The notes under the pieces are model-generated. The model saw nothing but the letters and a program-made list of their open reading frames with translations, searched no databases and had not been told where the DNA came from. A stretch of DNA of 64,000 nucleotides from GCA-002726655 sp046582185 (GTDB taxonomy: Bacteria; Pseudomonadota; Gammaproteobacteria; Pseudomonadales; Azotimanducaceae): positions 1-64,000 of the forward strand of contig JAYGEX010000032.1 in NCBI GenBank assembly GCA_046582185.1, given 5' to 3'. A program made the position numbers and the translations under genes. The first letter of the stretch is position 1. Every line of letters begins with the position of its first letter. Below are positions 45,801 through 54,759 of this stretch, in pieces.

Positions 45801-46521
45801 ATTGCGGAAGATACTGAATTTTGAACTGGATAGTTATCTACGCGGCCGAACGCGCGAGCTCATAGAAGAATTACCCTTGATGCGGGTAGAGAATCAGGAC
45901 TATATCCACTACCGCAAGGGCTCGGTGACCATGATGTCTCTGGTGGATCTATTGGGCGAGCAGAGAATGAATGCCGCCTTAAGTTCGTTCCTGTCGGAGT
46001 TCAAATTCAGGGAGGCAATATACTCAACCACACTGGATTTGCTGGCGCACATTAGTCGGGGTTCCAATGACAGCGAACGGGAGGCTGTGCGGAATCTGTT
46101 CGAAGAAATAAGTCTTTATGATCTGAGGATGGTGAGCGTCGATGTTGAACCCTTTGGCGGTGGTGATATTGGTAACAGCAGAGAAGAAGCGCAATACGAA
46201 GTGACGCTGCTTATAAATGCGCATCGTGTGGAAGCCGATGGTCAGGGTATGGAAACACAAGCCTCTCTATCTGAGTACATTGATATAGGGCTCTTCTCCG
46301 CCGACCCGGATGATCTTTCAGGATTAAGCGGCGCCGATGAAGCTTATGTTCTTTATCTCGAGAAGCATCTTATTAACGATGGTGAAAATATCATCAAAAT
46401 CTGGATGCAAAATTATCCATCATGGGCAGGCATCGATCCTTTCGTTAAGATGATCGATCGTGACTCGGCAGACAATACAATTCGAGTGCGACCGGAGGAT
46501 CGTGATTTGGTTGCTCTGTGA
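42877..46521 (+). CDS. ABC-2 permease fused to an M1-family aminopeptidase domain
   Basis: 1214 residues. The N-terminal ~590 hold two sets of membrane helices with a long hydrophilic loop between them (about 265-305). From about 610 the protein is soluble and ends in a gluzincin peptidase: HEMAHQWWGG (His932, Glu933, His936) and the third ligand Glu956 in VETLAQYSALM. The 19-residue gap to Glu is the usual spacing in the ABC-fused M1 group. The GAMEN exopeptidase motif is not seen where expected. It probably pairs with the ATPase just upstream, with the peptidase on the periplasmic side. Similar fusions exist in Bacteroidetes and Proteobacteria, with little known function. Confidence 0.88.
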   Translation: MKMFTKMIGFEWRYFTRQPSFYVLALIFFTIPFLLMSINDLGMGGGNILKNGPFIIGQTLVILGIFSMFLVVNFVANTAIRDDVSGMSEILYCKPIDPVSYQLGRFLGSFAIVVVVYSAVPIGLLAGSFMPWVNATRIGPVNLELYWTSFLYISIPTLFVFSCIFYALAVRLRSMMAVYLAVIAVVVLYEISDSLFNSPETRSMASMLDPFAARTFAEITRYWTVYEKNNLVLSFDGVLLINRLIWIGVGVLVMWFFGGFGRSMSLRGQRSTKKKIDASSDSADLAVNKDGLFHKGVTVASWSQFKSRTLFELKQVILDPAFFILCGFMFLLLAGVLFEPMGMFGSRYLPLTYAMVEVIRGAMGMLSMIIITYYSAEVVWRERSTGMGDIIDSMPVSNLVYWMSKLVAVWTILVLLILFAIAVTVSFQLLSGYHNIEPGQYLISLALFAALPWMMLTVLAFFFQVLSANKYVGMALFVLFILSGLAMEGLGLGHNMLRFSKSPSFIYSDMNGYGTYLVRHGWYMLYWGSLSLVMSMIAYALWQRGPQQKLSSNIQKIGYQLGPTGKWTLAGFFTIFVLSGSFIYYNTSILNEYLTEDQLNERRAQYEKKYAAWIDDAVPTIVDMAVTIDIYPRQRKIVGSAELVLVNRSPHIIERFLVSTPGYTPAHISVEIEGGHLGKIHEQHQIRWFEFDRPMLPGESRTGRYEVVRQQLGFVDKDDATLIVENGTFINSAELFPRFGYQRSVELVDMADREEWDLPAARRAYKLEDTRFYQQTVFGLESGYLEFEATISTATDQIAIAPGYLQKEWAEGGRRFFHYKMDAPIENYFAIMSGRYDVLRSRYKGIDIEIFHHSGHAYNVEVMQQAVKDSIDYFSENFGPYQHSQARIIEFPGYKSFAQSFPNTIAYSERIGFINDLSDPEIVNSVYYVTAHEMAHQWWGGQVNGANVQGSTMIVETLAQYSALMVTREKYGQAILRKILNFELDSYLRGRTRELIEELPLMRVENQDYIHYRKGSVTMMSLVDLLGEQRMNAALSSFLSEFKFREAIYSTTLDLLAHISRGSNDSEREAVRNLFEEISLYDLRMVSVDVEPFGGGDIGNSREEAQYEVTLLINAHRVEADGQGMETQASLSEYIDIGLFSADPDDLSGLSGADEAYVLYLEKHLINDGENIIKIWMQNYPSWAGIDPFVKMIDRDSADNTIRVRPEDRDLVAL

Positions 46522-46542
46522 TAAAGAGCTATGTGAAGACAG

Positions 46543-47490
46543 TCATGGGCAGAGCTCATTATGAGCGAGCATATAGGGAACGCCTCCTAAGATGATATAA
46601 CCGTCCTCTTCAGAGATTGCCGGTGTTTCCAGGTTGCCACGTTTGTGCCGAATAGCGACATGAGGATAGTTATCAATCATCTGTACTTGCCAGGTGCCAC
46701 TGCCCTTGCTGGTTGTACCGTATGTGGAACTGCGCCAGGCACCGCTGTATGTGCTTGTTGAGTCTGTGCGCCGCATAAATGTGCCGTCGCTGCAGAATTG
46801 ATATTCAGATATCGAGCCGCCGCCGTTGTAATAGTTGCCGTAGCCGGCAGCAAAGATAAGACGTTTGCCGCGCAGTCTTCCCTGCCATCTTTCGTACTCA
46901 AAGCCAGGCTGTACGTCGACAATTGCCATGCTTTCCAGCATCGCGTTTGCGCTACTCTCAAAGCCCAGCCAACGCTCCCTGACAGAACCTACAAGGATCA
47001 TATATCCCTGGTCATCGCCACCAAATACGCCGGCAAATATTCCTTGTATTTCCCTCCCGTCGATTTGCCCGGTAACACCCATGCCAAGACCTTGCCCGCC
47101 ATTAATATCCACCATATTGGGGGCGCCGGTTGGAATGATCTTGATCTTGCTGGATTCAAACCCGGTACGTAGTGCCGCTTGCACGTTCGACAAAGACAAA
47201 CCTGGCCTCGGCCTGATGATGACTGTGCCCGCTCGACTGGCGGATTTAAAAAATAGCAAATCCCTGGTTTCACTAACCAGTTCAAAGTCCTTTGCAAGCT
47301 CAATGGAGAACCCGTAGCTGCGATCAAGATAAGTATGTACCTGGTCTGGCAGGGTGAGCCTTGGCTTGTGCTGTTCACTGAATGCGAATTGGCTCAATAC
47401 TATCAAGGCAAAGAGCAAGCCTGCGCAGCTCGCTTTCCCCCCCACTTTCTCACATATAGACCGTTGGTATTTCTTGTGTAAATTGCTCAT
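46543..47490 (-). CDS. Exported protein of unknown function
   Basis: 315 residues. The N-terminus has a positively charged stretch and then a hydrophobic segment (CAGLLFALIVLSQFAFSEQ) typical of a signal peptide. I recognise no domain. The middle contains SYGFSIELAKDFELVSE, similar to proteins that carry a PsbP/DUF-type fold, and the C-terminal third is rich in Ser, Thr and Gly with strands such as GTWQVQMIDNYPHVAIRHKR. It ends in ELCP. It stands alone, between the ABC/aminopeptidase operon and the YdbL-like genes. Confidence 0.72.
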   Translation of the reverse strand: MSNLHKKYQRSICEKVGGKASCAGLLFALIVLSQFAFSEQHKPRLTLPDQVHTYLDRSYGFSIELAKDFELVSETRDLLFFKSASRAGTVIIRPRPGLSLSNVQAALRTGFESSKIKIIPTGAPNMVDINGGQGLGMGVTGQIDGREIQGIFAGVFGGDDQGYMILVGSVRERWLGFESSANAMLESMAIVDVQPGFEYERWQGRLRGKRLIFAAGYGNYYNGGGSISEYQFCSDGTFMRRTDSTSTYSGAWRSSTYGTTSKGSGTWQVQMIDNYPHVAIRHKRGNLETPAISEEDGYIILGGVPYMLAHNELCP

Positions 47491-47568
47491 CTGTAGGCTG
47501 CGGCGACCTCGGTGATATCGCTAATATTGAGCGCGCAGTCTTACGTGATCTGCCGTTAAGGTCAAATC

Positions 47569-47608
47569 TTCATTGCTTCATTGCTTCATTGCTTCATTGC
47601 TTTATTGC
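47569..47608. repeat. Tandem 8-bp repeat (TTCATTGC)
   Basis: Four perfect copies of TTCATTGC followed by one copy with a single change (TTTATTGC). It lies in the intergenic region 39 bases downstream of the YdbL-like gene's stop. An 8-mer is not a codon multiple, so copy changes would shift spacing, but the location is not between a promoter and a gene as far as I can see. Confidence 0.9.
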
Positions 47609-47646
47609 TTTATATAGAGTGCCGCCTCTGCAAGGCCGGCTACTGT

Positions 47647-47931
47647 TTACTTTCCATGACGCTGCTTATAACTTTCTGCCGCGACTTGCTTAGCGGAGAT
47701 ACCATTCTCTCTGGCGATCTTCTCATAAGCATCGCGGCGACGTTTGTTGATGTCCGTCACCAGTGTGTTTACATTTGATGGTACTTGCCCTTGCGCCATA
47801 ACATAACCGTTCGGCATTTCCATCACTTGGCCAGCCTTGCGGGCGTCATCCAGTGGGCTTGCGATCGCTGGCATTATAGTCATGGCAATAAACAAAAATA
47901 TCGATCGTGTTAATACGCGCATCTTCAGCAC
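47647..47931 (-). CDS. ydbL: YdbL-family small periplasmic protein
   Basis: 94 residues: a signal peptide (LTRSIFLFIAMTIMPAIA) and then SPLDDARKAGQVMEMPNGYV and INKRRRDAYEKIARENGISAKQVA, which are the hallmarks of the YdbL/DUF1318 family. In E. coli it is encoded with YnbE and YdbH, and together they help phospholipid transport to the outer membrane. The order here (YdbH, YnbE, YdbL) is the same. It starts 2 bases after the YnbE-like stop. Confidence 0.85.
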   Translation of the reverse strand: MLKMRVLTRSIFLFIAMTIMPAIASPLDDARKAGQVMEMPNGYVMAQGQVPSNVNTLVTDINKRRRDAYEKIARENGISAKQVAAESYKQRHGK

Positions 47932-47933
47932 TC

Positions 47934-48122
47934 CTAGAATAGGTCGGATTCGTCTTCGAACAGATCCTCAAGATCCTTGCTGACCTTGATTCTGATTTCG
48001 TGTTCTATCTTGATGTTGAGGTTTATTTCGATGGGTTTATCGGGCGCCTGCACTTGAATGGTAGGGGCGCAACCACCCAGAATTACCAGTGCAAAGCCCG
48101 TTAGTAAATATGCTTTCATCAA
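47934..48122 (-). CDS. ynbE: YnbE-family lipoprotein
   Basis: 62 residues with a lipobox (ILGGC) and a short mature part, APTIQVQAPDKPIEINLNI, ending in acidic residues. This is the YnbE pattern. In E. coli YnbE is an outer-membrane lipoprotein that extends YdbH. The ATG lies 1 base into the YdbH-like stop, so the two are translationally coupled. Confidence 0.87.
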   Translation of the reverse strand: MMKAYLLTGFALVILGGCAPTIQVQAPDKPIEINLNIKIEHEIRIKVSKDLEDLFEDESDLF

Positions 48123-50275
48123 GGAACTCCCTGTCTTGCCTTGTCGCTTAGTTTTCTTGAGACATCATCGCTTAATCGCATACTCTTGAGCAGGTCTGCG
48201 AGATTTTCCTCAAGGTTTAGATTCAGGTGAACTTCTCTACCATTTTCAAAGTCAGGATTACTGCCTTTGAGCGCCGTATGGGCGATCAGGTCACCTTGCG
48301 GTGAATATTCCAGTGATGCCTCAAGGCTGTGGTAATTAAAGTCCCGCATTGTATCTACTACTACCTGAAGTTGCTCGTTTTGTCCGACGAGACCAATCAC
48401 TGATTGGCTAGGCGTATATCGGATAAACCCGCCGGGCTGCAGCGCAGTGACCGTGCCGTGACGGACACTTAATTTACCTTCTTGTATATGAACCGGAACT
48501 GAACCGCTAATTTTCCCGCTGCTTTCAAAATCCTGCTCTTGCAGGTCGAGGATAGTTTGCAGGTCCAAAGTTTCGAGATTCAAATTTAGATAGCCATTTC
48601 GACCCAGTAATTCGTACGCAAAGTCATCACTGCCAACTGTTCCGCCAAAGACGCTTCCTTCAAGTGAGCGACCAAGAAGGTTAATACTTGTAGCTTCAGC
48701 AATCAGATCAAATTCCATAAAGATCTTTGTCACCAGAATACCCGTATCAAAGGAATCCCAGGACATGGAAACTGGCGCCATTGATCGCACAACTGGCCAG
48801 CCAGAAAACTGGCCTTCGACCATACCGCCTCTAAGTTTGAAATCGTCCAGGTCTATCCTTAAATTTTCTGCTATCACGTTGCCATTCAAAACGCTGATGG
48901 ATGGCTCATCTCGTATATTGAATTCCATGTCCGCGGAAATTTCCATATTGCCGCCGCGAAGTTCCAGGCTTTGGATACCAAAGTATTCTGCAATACCGGC
49001 GAGCTGTCTGACGTTGAATTTCCCATCTGTAACTATTGCGCCCCTGGAAGTAGGGAAATCGAAGTTGAGCGTTATTGTAATGGGCTTGAGGTCCAATACA
49101 TTGAGATCTGTCATATGTGCAGTTAAAGAAGTGTTGTTGGCTTCAAGTCTTGCAGTTCCCGACATTAGTGGCAGGTTTTCCTCAGTTACCTTGATAGATG
49201 CAGGTGCTCTAAAGTTCCAATCGCCCTGACGTAAGGTGAACATCGCTTCGTTAACTGTTCCAGTCAATTCAAAGTTCCTAAAATGCCACATGAGAAAGGT
49301 GCTGGTATCTGTGCATAGAAGGCTCAAATTATCGATAGCTGTCGATTCGATATTGCAGCTGAATCCAGCACTGATTGTGACGATACCCTCAAGACCGTTG
49401 CGGTGTTGAACGGCAATGGCTATGGGGGAACTCAATGTTGATTTGATTGAGCCGTCTCGAATATCAAATCCAAATTTGCTTTCCTGCTGGCTCGATAACA
49501 AAAAGTCATGATTGCCTAAGGTCCACTGCGCCTGGCTGCTGATTTCGATGCTGCCGATGAAATAGTCTTGAAGGTCTTTGACCCTAAGTGTGCCTGTCAG
49601 CGGGAGTTTGCCCTTGAGACTGGAAGTGGCTGCTTTCAGTTCCAGCTTATACTTAATTGGCGACTTATCGCTCTGGAAGAGCATTTGAGTTCTGGAAAGA
49701 AAGAAGGCATTGGCCACAATATTGAACCACTGCCCATTACCAGGGCTTAATTCAAGATCGGCCAGTAAGACCTCATCACCATTGCGGATCAGCGAGACGG
49801 TCGCTTTGCTGCCATCCATCGTCAGCATTAATTGTATATTGTGATCCGGTATGTGAAGTTCGCCTCTTAGCCTGTCATCGAGCCGGGTCCATGACAGTGA
49901 GCCGTTGATGCATTCTGACCGGCAGAAAGTAAGCTTATCGATTTTGCCATGCACCGGAATGTATTTGATGCTGGCATTTATCAATGCGAATGCCTCGCCT
50001 AATTCAAGAGGCGCCTTATCGGTGGCGGTGCTGAAAATAGACGCTTCTCTTATCTCTATGGCGAATTCAGCCTGGTGAGGGCTCATTGATCTAATCTCAA
50101 TATCAACCATTTCAAACTGTATGTCTTCAGAGCTGATGGCCAGGGTGTTGATGACAGTTACTCGAGCGTCGAGGCGCTGCATGGAGAATTTAGTGAGTTG
50201 AAAATTTCGCGACGCCAGAACGTTCTCCAATAACAGGGTCGTCAATGAGGGGCTGAACCACCAGGCAAGTATCAA
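48119..50275 (-). CDS. ydbH: YdbH-like AsmA-type intermembrane phospholipid transporter
   Basis: 718 residues as read from TTG 50275. A hydrophobic start is followed by a long, beta-rich part of the AsmA-like type, with the C-terminal DUF2993/YdbH-like region (GGTVGSDDFAYELLGRNGYLNLNLETLDLQTIL, then GFIRYTP). YdbH bridges the periplasm and carries phospholipids to the outer membrane with YnbE and YdbL, both encoded next. The frame stays open to about 50433 and would extend the membrane helix (IRQTILITFSIVAITLILAWW), but contains no ATG, GTG or TTG before 50275. The true start is therefore unclear (a rare codon such as ATT or ATC, or a sequencing error). Confidence 0.82.
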   Translation of the reverse strand: MILAWWFSPSLTTLLLENVLASRNFQLTKFSMQRLDARVTVINTLAISSEDIQFEMVDIEIRSMSPHQAEFAIEIREASIFSTATDKAPLELGEAFALINASIKYIPVHGKIDKLTFCRSECINGSLSWTRLDDRLRGELHIPDHNIQLMLTMDGSKATVSLIRNGDEVLLADLELSPGNGQWFNIVANAFFLSRTQMLFQSDKSPIKYKLELKAATSSLKGKLPLTGTLRVKDLQDYFIGSIEISSQAQWTLGNHDFLLSSQQESKFGFDIRDGSIKSTLSSPIAIAVQHRNGLEGIVTISAGFSCNIESTAIDNLSLLCTDTSTFLMWHFRNFELTGTVNEAMFTLRQGDWNFRAPASIKVTEENLPLMSGTARLEANNTSLTAHMTDLNVLDLKPITITLNFDFPTSRGAIVTDGKFNVRQLAGIAEYFGIQSLELRGGNMEISADMEFNIRDEPSISVLNGNVIAENLRIDLDDFKLRGGMVEGQFSGWPVVRSMAPVSMSWDSFDTGILVTKIFMEFDLIAEATSINLLGRSLEGSVFGGTVGSDDFAYELLGRNGYLNLNLETLDLQTILDLQEQDFESSGKISGSVPVHIQEGKLSVRHGTVTALQPGGFIRYTPSQSVIGLVGQNEQLQVVVDTMRDFNYHSLEASLEYSPQGDLIAHTALKGSNPDFENGREVHLNLNLEENLADLLKSMRLSDDVSRKLSDKARQGVP

Positions 50276-50453
50276 AGTGATTGCTACAATAGAAAAAGTG
50301 ATGAGTATGGTTTGGCGAATGGCTAAGATGTGCGTGACTCTTTTATTTTGTTTGCGGAGCTTAAGTTTGCAGAGCTCAAGAATATAGACCGTGGTTTGAA
50401 TTGTAGATTCACTTGCTGGTACATTAGGCCACGTTTAATCAATTAGGGTTCAT

Positions 50454-51893
50454 GTGTCAGCGAGAATATTACCGGTTTCGACCAAAGTGTTCTGGGGGAT
50501 CGGGCAGATAGGTGAGGGCGTCAAGAACTCAGCCTTCAATTCTTTCCTGCTCTTTTACTACAACCAGATCTTAGGCGTATCTGCCACTTACATCTCCATC
50601 GCTCTTGCGATCGCGGTTCTGTTTGATGCCATCAGCGATCCGGTTGCGGGTTCAGTCTCCGACAGATTTCACTCCCGCTGGGGGCGCCGGCATCCCTTTA
50701 TGATGGCATCTTCTGTACCCATGGCTATAACGCTCTTCTTGTTGTTCTTCCCGCCTTCAGGCATGAGTGAGGTGTTCTATTTTGGCTGGGTTCTTGTCTT
50801 TGCTATCTCAGTAAGGACATTCCTGACCTTGTACCACATTCCACACCTTGCACTTGGTGCAGAAATGGCCACAGATTATTCAGACCGCAATGTTCTATTT
50901 AGCTTTGGACTACTTTTTGGCGCTGTTGGTGGTTATGGCTTCTATTTCCTCGTGCTGACATTTATTTTTCCACCGCAAGCTGATCTGCCCAATGGCATGT
51001 ATAACGCAGACGGTTACCCGGTCATGGCTGCTGCTGCTGGGCTGATTGCGATAGTCGCGATCTTGACTTGCGTATGGGGGACGGCAAAGGAAATCCCCAA
51101 CCTTTCCAAAGCAATTCCAGCGAAGACACCCTTCAGCCTTATGCGGGTCTTTAATGAATTAAGAGTCGCCTTTTCAAGTCCTTCCTATCGTTCCATTTTC
51201 TTTGGATTGATGTTGGGGACCGTGGTTCTGTCCGTGGAAGGGGCGTTTACACCTTTTATGGGTATACATTTCTGGGAACTGGAAACTGACCAGCTGAAGT
51301 GGCTACCCATTGCAGTACTGACTGGTCTGCCGGTTGGTACAGTGGTGGCAGCAAATCTTGCGCGTATTCTTGATAAGAAGTGGTGCTTGATCATGCCAGC
51401 AGCCTTCTCAATTATTAATGCGAATTTGCTCATTATCCTTCGACTCTTTGAGGTGTTGCCAGCCAATGGCAGCGAAATTATCCTGCCATTACTGCTGACA
51501 CAGAGCTTCCTTGCTGCTGTGTTTGGGCCAGCAGTTTTTATTACGATTAATTCGATGTTTGCCGACATATCTGACGAACTTGAACTCACCACCGGTGAAC
51601 GCCAGGAAGGTATTATTTACTCTGCCCGAGCCTTTGCGGGTAAGGCTGCGGTTGCACTGGGAACGGTGGTTGGTGGTCTGGCGCTGGACTTCATTGCATT
51701 TCCAAAGAATGCGGCTCCGGGCACAGTTGATGCTGATGTTATCTTTAACCTGGGTTTGTTCCAGGGCCCGGTGACGTCCATACTTACGCTGGGTGGCCTG
51801 GTACTTTATTTAGGCTATAAGCTTACCCGACCTCGCCATGAGGAGATTGTGGCAGAACTTGAAAAGAGAAAGCTTGGCGTTGCTGACGCATAG
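50454..51893 (+). CDS. MFS transporter of the glycoside-pentoside-hexuronide (GPH) symporter type
   Basis: 479 residues with about twelve membrane segments. The N-terminal half shows the family pattern GQIGEGVKNSAFNSFLLFYYNQILG and the loop motif DAISDPVAGSVSDRFHSRWGRRHPFM. GPH symporters move sugars, melibiose-like glycosides or, in some subgroups, other organic anions with H+ or Na+. The gene begins with GTG (preceded by AGGG) and is 77 bases upstream of an acyl-CoA ligase gene, hinting at uptake of an acid that is then activated. Confidence 0.9.
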   Translation: MSARILPVSTKVFWGIGQIGEGVKNSAFNSFLLFYYNQILGVSATYISIALAIAVLFDAISDPVAGSVSDRFHSRWGRRHPFMMASSVPMAITLFLLFFPPSGMSEVFYFGWVLVFAISVRTFLTLYHIPHLALGAEMATDYSDRNVLFSFGLLFGAVGGYGFYFLVLTFIFPPQADLPNGMYNADGYPVMAAAAGLIAIVAILTCVWGTAKEIPNLSKAIPAKTPFSLMRVFNELRVAFSSPSYRSIFFGLMLGTVVLSVEGAFTPFMGIHFWELETDQLKWLPIAVLTGLPVGTVVAANLARILDKKWCLIMPAAFSIINANLLIILRLFEVLPANGSEIILPLLLTQSFLAAVFGPAVFITINSMFADISDELELTTGERQEGIIYSARAFAGKAAVALGTVVGGLALDFIAFPKNAAPGTVDADVIFNLGLFQGPVTSILTLGGLVLYLGYKLTRPRHEEIVAELEKRKLGVADA

Positions 51894-51970
51894 TGGCTTT
51901 TTGAGGTATCTTTCCCACTGGTGGTGATGGTTAATCACCAGAAAAATAGAAGTTTCAGGAGAATGAGACA

Positions 51971-53530
51971 ATGTTTTCAATGACCCAGCTTATCCGGCGC
52001 GTTGCGCAAACTGAAGGTGATTCGATTGCCACCGTGGATGGTGAACGTAGACAAACCTGGAACGAACTCGTCACAAAGGTATCAAGATTTGCCGGTGGCT
52101 TGCAGAAATTAGGCATCGGCAACAATGACTGTGTCGCTATCCTCGCCCTCAACAGTGATCGCTACTTTGAATTCATGTTTGCGACCCCGTGGGCAGGTGG
52201 TGTCTTTCAGCCTGTTAATACCCGGCTCGCAGGCCCGGAAGTTGTCTATTGGTTAAACGACTCAGAAGCGAAAGTACTGATTGTTGATGCAAGTTTCAAA
52301 GGCATGATTGCCGAGATTAAAGGCGAACTGGATTTTGTTAAACAATACATTTTTATCGATGAGGGTGAAGTACCGGAAGATATGGTTGCCTATTCTGATG
52401 TTGTGTCTGCAGAACCGGTAGCGGATGCGAACCGGAATGGCGATGATGTGGCAGGGCTGTTTTATACTGGTGGAACCACTGGTCGATCTAAAGGCGTGAT
52501 GTTAACTCACACCAATCTTGTCGTTAATGCACTTCAATCGCTCCCTATATTGGGATGTCAGGCGGGAGATCAGGTTCTCCACGTTGCTCCAATGTTTCAC
52601 ATTGCCGATGCCTTTGTTTGCATGACAACCGCAGCCATGGGTGGCTCAAACTTTTTTCTACCTGCATTTGACCCGGTATCGACGATGAAAGGTATTGAAG
52701 AATATAAAATCGAGAGGATGTTGTTAGTGCCTACCATGGTCAATATGTTGGTTAACCACGCTGATATATCATCGCATGACCTGAAAACCCTGAGATGTGT
52801 CATGTATGGTGCATCACCTATGCCAGAGCCGGTCATCAAAAAAGCCATGAAGGAGCTGCCGGACGCGCTTTTTTATCAGGCATACGGGCAAACTGAAGCG
52901 GCACCGATTGTCACAGTGTTATCTCCTGAACGGCACACCTTTGATGGGCCGTTAGCTGGTAAGATGAAGTCAGCGGGTCAGGCGGCCCCGGGGGTTGATC
53001 TTGTTATTATGGGTGAAGACGGGAATCTTGTTGCGACGGGCGTTGTTGGGGAAATCTGCATGCGCGGCCCAAACGTCATGCTTGGTTATCGAAATATGGA
53101 AGAGCAAACTGCAAAGGCTATCGTTGATGGCTGGCTGCATACGGGTGATGGTGGGTTCCTTGATGAAGATGGCTTTCTGTTTATTGTGGATCGGGTTAAG
53201 GACATGATTATCTCCGGCGGCGAAAATGTTTATTCCGCAGAAGTCGAGAACGCTATTTACCAGAATACCGCTGTCAACCAGTGTGCGGTAATTGGCATTC
53301 CTCATGAGAAATGGGGCGAGCAGGTCCATGCGGTTGTTGTGTTGCACGAAGGGCAGAGCGTAGATGAGGCTGAACTGATAGAACACTGCAAGCAGCTTAT
53401 CGCCGGGTTTAAGTGCCCGAGGTCTGTGAGTTTTCAGAGCGAATCTTTGCCATTGTCTGGCGCCGGTAAAATCTTGAAGACAGAACTTAGGAAGCCTTAT
53501 TGGAAGGGCGTCGAAAGAAGTGTCAACTAA
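51971..53530 (+). CDS. AMP-forming acyl-CoA synthetase
   Basis: 519 residues of the ANL superfamily. P-loop motif LFYTGGTTGRSKGVMLTH, aromatic/adenine motif YQAYGQTEA, the hinge DGWLHTGDGGFLDEDG and the catalytic lysine in SGAGKILKTELRK are all present. It activates a carboxylic acid to an acyl-adenylate and then to the CoA ester. AGGAGAATGAGACA gives a Shine-Dalgarno for the ATG. It may serve the acid brought in by the MFS protein encoded upstream. Confidence 0.93.
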   Translation: MFSMTQLIRRVAQTEGDSIATVDGERRQTWNELVTKVSRFAGGLQKLGIGNNDCVAILALNSDRYFEFMFATPWAGGVFQPVNTRLAGPEVVYWLNDSEAKVLIVDASFKGMIAEIKGELDFVKQYIFIDEGEVPEDMVAYSDVVSAEPVADANRNGDDVAGLFYTGGTTGRSKGVMLTHTNLVVNALQSLPILGCQAGDQVLHVAPMFHIADAFVCMTTAAMGGSNFFLPAFDPVSTMKGIEEYKIERMLLVPTMVNMLVNHADISSHDLKTLRCVMYGASPMPEPVIKKAMKELPDALFYQAYGQTEAAPIVTVLSPERHTFDGPLAGKMKSAGQAAPGVDLVIMGEDGNLVATGVVGEICMRGPNVMLGYRNMEEQTAKAIVDGWLHTGDGGFLDEDGFLFIVDRVKDMIISGGENVYSAEVENAIYQNTAVNQCAVIGIPHEKWGEQVHAVVVLHEGQSVDEAELIEHCKQLIAGFKCPRSVSFQSESLPLSGAGKILKTELRKPYWKGVERSVN

Positions 53531-53606
53531 CCTTTTGTGAGGTTATCGAACATGTGGACTCTGCAGGGAAATTATTGTTGGTCAATGCCAATCAGTCGAC
53601 AAATTG

Positions 53607-54701
53607 CTAGAAACTAACCGTGTCTACCAACCTTTCAATTAGCGCAGCACCGACCCAGGTGAGGGGTGGGATAAAGAGATAGAACGTCAGCCGGAATGCT
53701 GCGGTAGAATCAAATGGCCATTCCTGCACCTGACGAATTTCCTTTCTGTATTCAAACAAGGGTTGAAGTGTTGATAGTGCTTCAACATCTTCCGGCGGGT
53801 TTGGGTGCCCCTGCGTCAGCTGACTGATGCGTGCTTGAATTAACTGTAGTTCATGAGATTTGTGTTCGCTTATTCTCTTTCTAATGGGTAATAGTGGCAC
53901 CAGGAAAATAAACACCATCGGCAGCAAGGTTGCAAACAAGCCTGGCAGAATGGTGATGTAGTTCGAACTGTCCCTGGTCAGTAGAATTGGAAAGGCAGCA
54001 AGGACGCCCATTAAAACCAGCGTCGAGTAGCCAGCAACCCGAGAAAATGCCTTGAGTTCACTCAGGTTCATCAGGTCAATGTTTACTGCTTCTCGTGCGA
54101 GCCTCGCAAATACCTCCGCATTTCCTGTTAGCGAAGAAATTACGATTGTGATGAGGCACCAGACCATGATGGTGACCAACAATACAGTACCGTTGAGAAT
54201 ATCCACCTGGGTCAAAACATCAAAGAAATCACCCTCGGTTGAAAGGAGGAAGTAGTTATGGATGAAGCCAAGTAATAGGCCGGCGGACAGATTTTTGAGT
54301 TGCGCTTCTTTTGTCATACCAACGAGAGAGTCACGAATTCTCGCAAGCTCTGACTCCTGGAGATTTAGTGACGGTCGCAGATTATCGAAAGCTGTGAGGG
54401 TTTGCATATTCACGAAGTGCGAGACTGGGATGAAGTACGAGATCACGAAACAAAAAAATACCAGCGCCAGCTCTTCGCCGTCGTCTCCTTGGGCTCCGGC
54501 GAAGTAGAACAGTAGGGACAAGCTTCCAAATAACAGAACGAAGGTACACCAGCGACCGTAGGGAAAGGTGAATACCAATTGATGAGGCCAGATTGGATAT
54601 ACTTTCACTGGGTTGGAGGTCGTTATTGCCGTTGTCCATGCATACTGTACTGAGACGGCTACGGGTATGAAAGAAAATCCACTCTTGATTCTTACGACCA
54701 A
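53607..54701 (-). CDS. Integral membrane protein of unknown function
   Basis: 364 residues with about six to seven membrane segments (e.g. FVLLFGSLSLLFYFAG, LALVFFCFVISYFIPVS, TVLLVTIMVWCLITIVISS, and pairs near 220-260) and a hydrophilic loop of about 50 residues, mostly on one side. No recognised domain. The C-terminal region TAAFRLTFYLFIPPLTWVGAALIER forms a last helix. It is not clearly linked to either neighbour. Confidence 0.7.
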   Translation of the reverse strand: MVVRIKSGFSFIPVAVSVQYAWTTAITTSNPVKVYPIWPHQLVFTFPYGRWCTFVLLFGSLSLLFYFAGAQGDDGEELALVFFCFVISYFIPVSHFVNMQTLTAFDNLRPSLNLQESELARIRDSLVGMTKEAQLKNLSAGLLLGFIHNYFLLSTEGDFFDVLTQVDILNGTVLLVTIMVWCLITIVISSLTGNAEVFARLAREAVNIDLMNLSELKAFSRVAGYSTLVLMGVLAAFPILLTRDSSNYITILPGLFATLLPMVFIFLVPLLPIRKRISEHKSHELQLIQARISQLTQGHPNPPEDVEALSTLQPLFEYRKEIRQVQEWPFDSTAAFRLTFYLFIPPLTWVGAALIERLVDTVSF

Positions 54702-54759
54702 AATGTAGATGGTTAGGACTTCGCGTTCTCCTTATGGGGCCTCTTTATGGAATCTCTTG

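Noticed and set aside
47581..47778. A 65-codon plus-strand frame over the tandem repeat
   Set aside because: It begins inside the 8-bp repeats and overlaps the conserved YdbL-like gene on the other strand.
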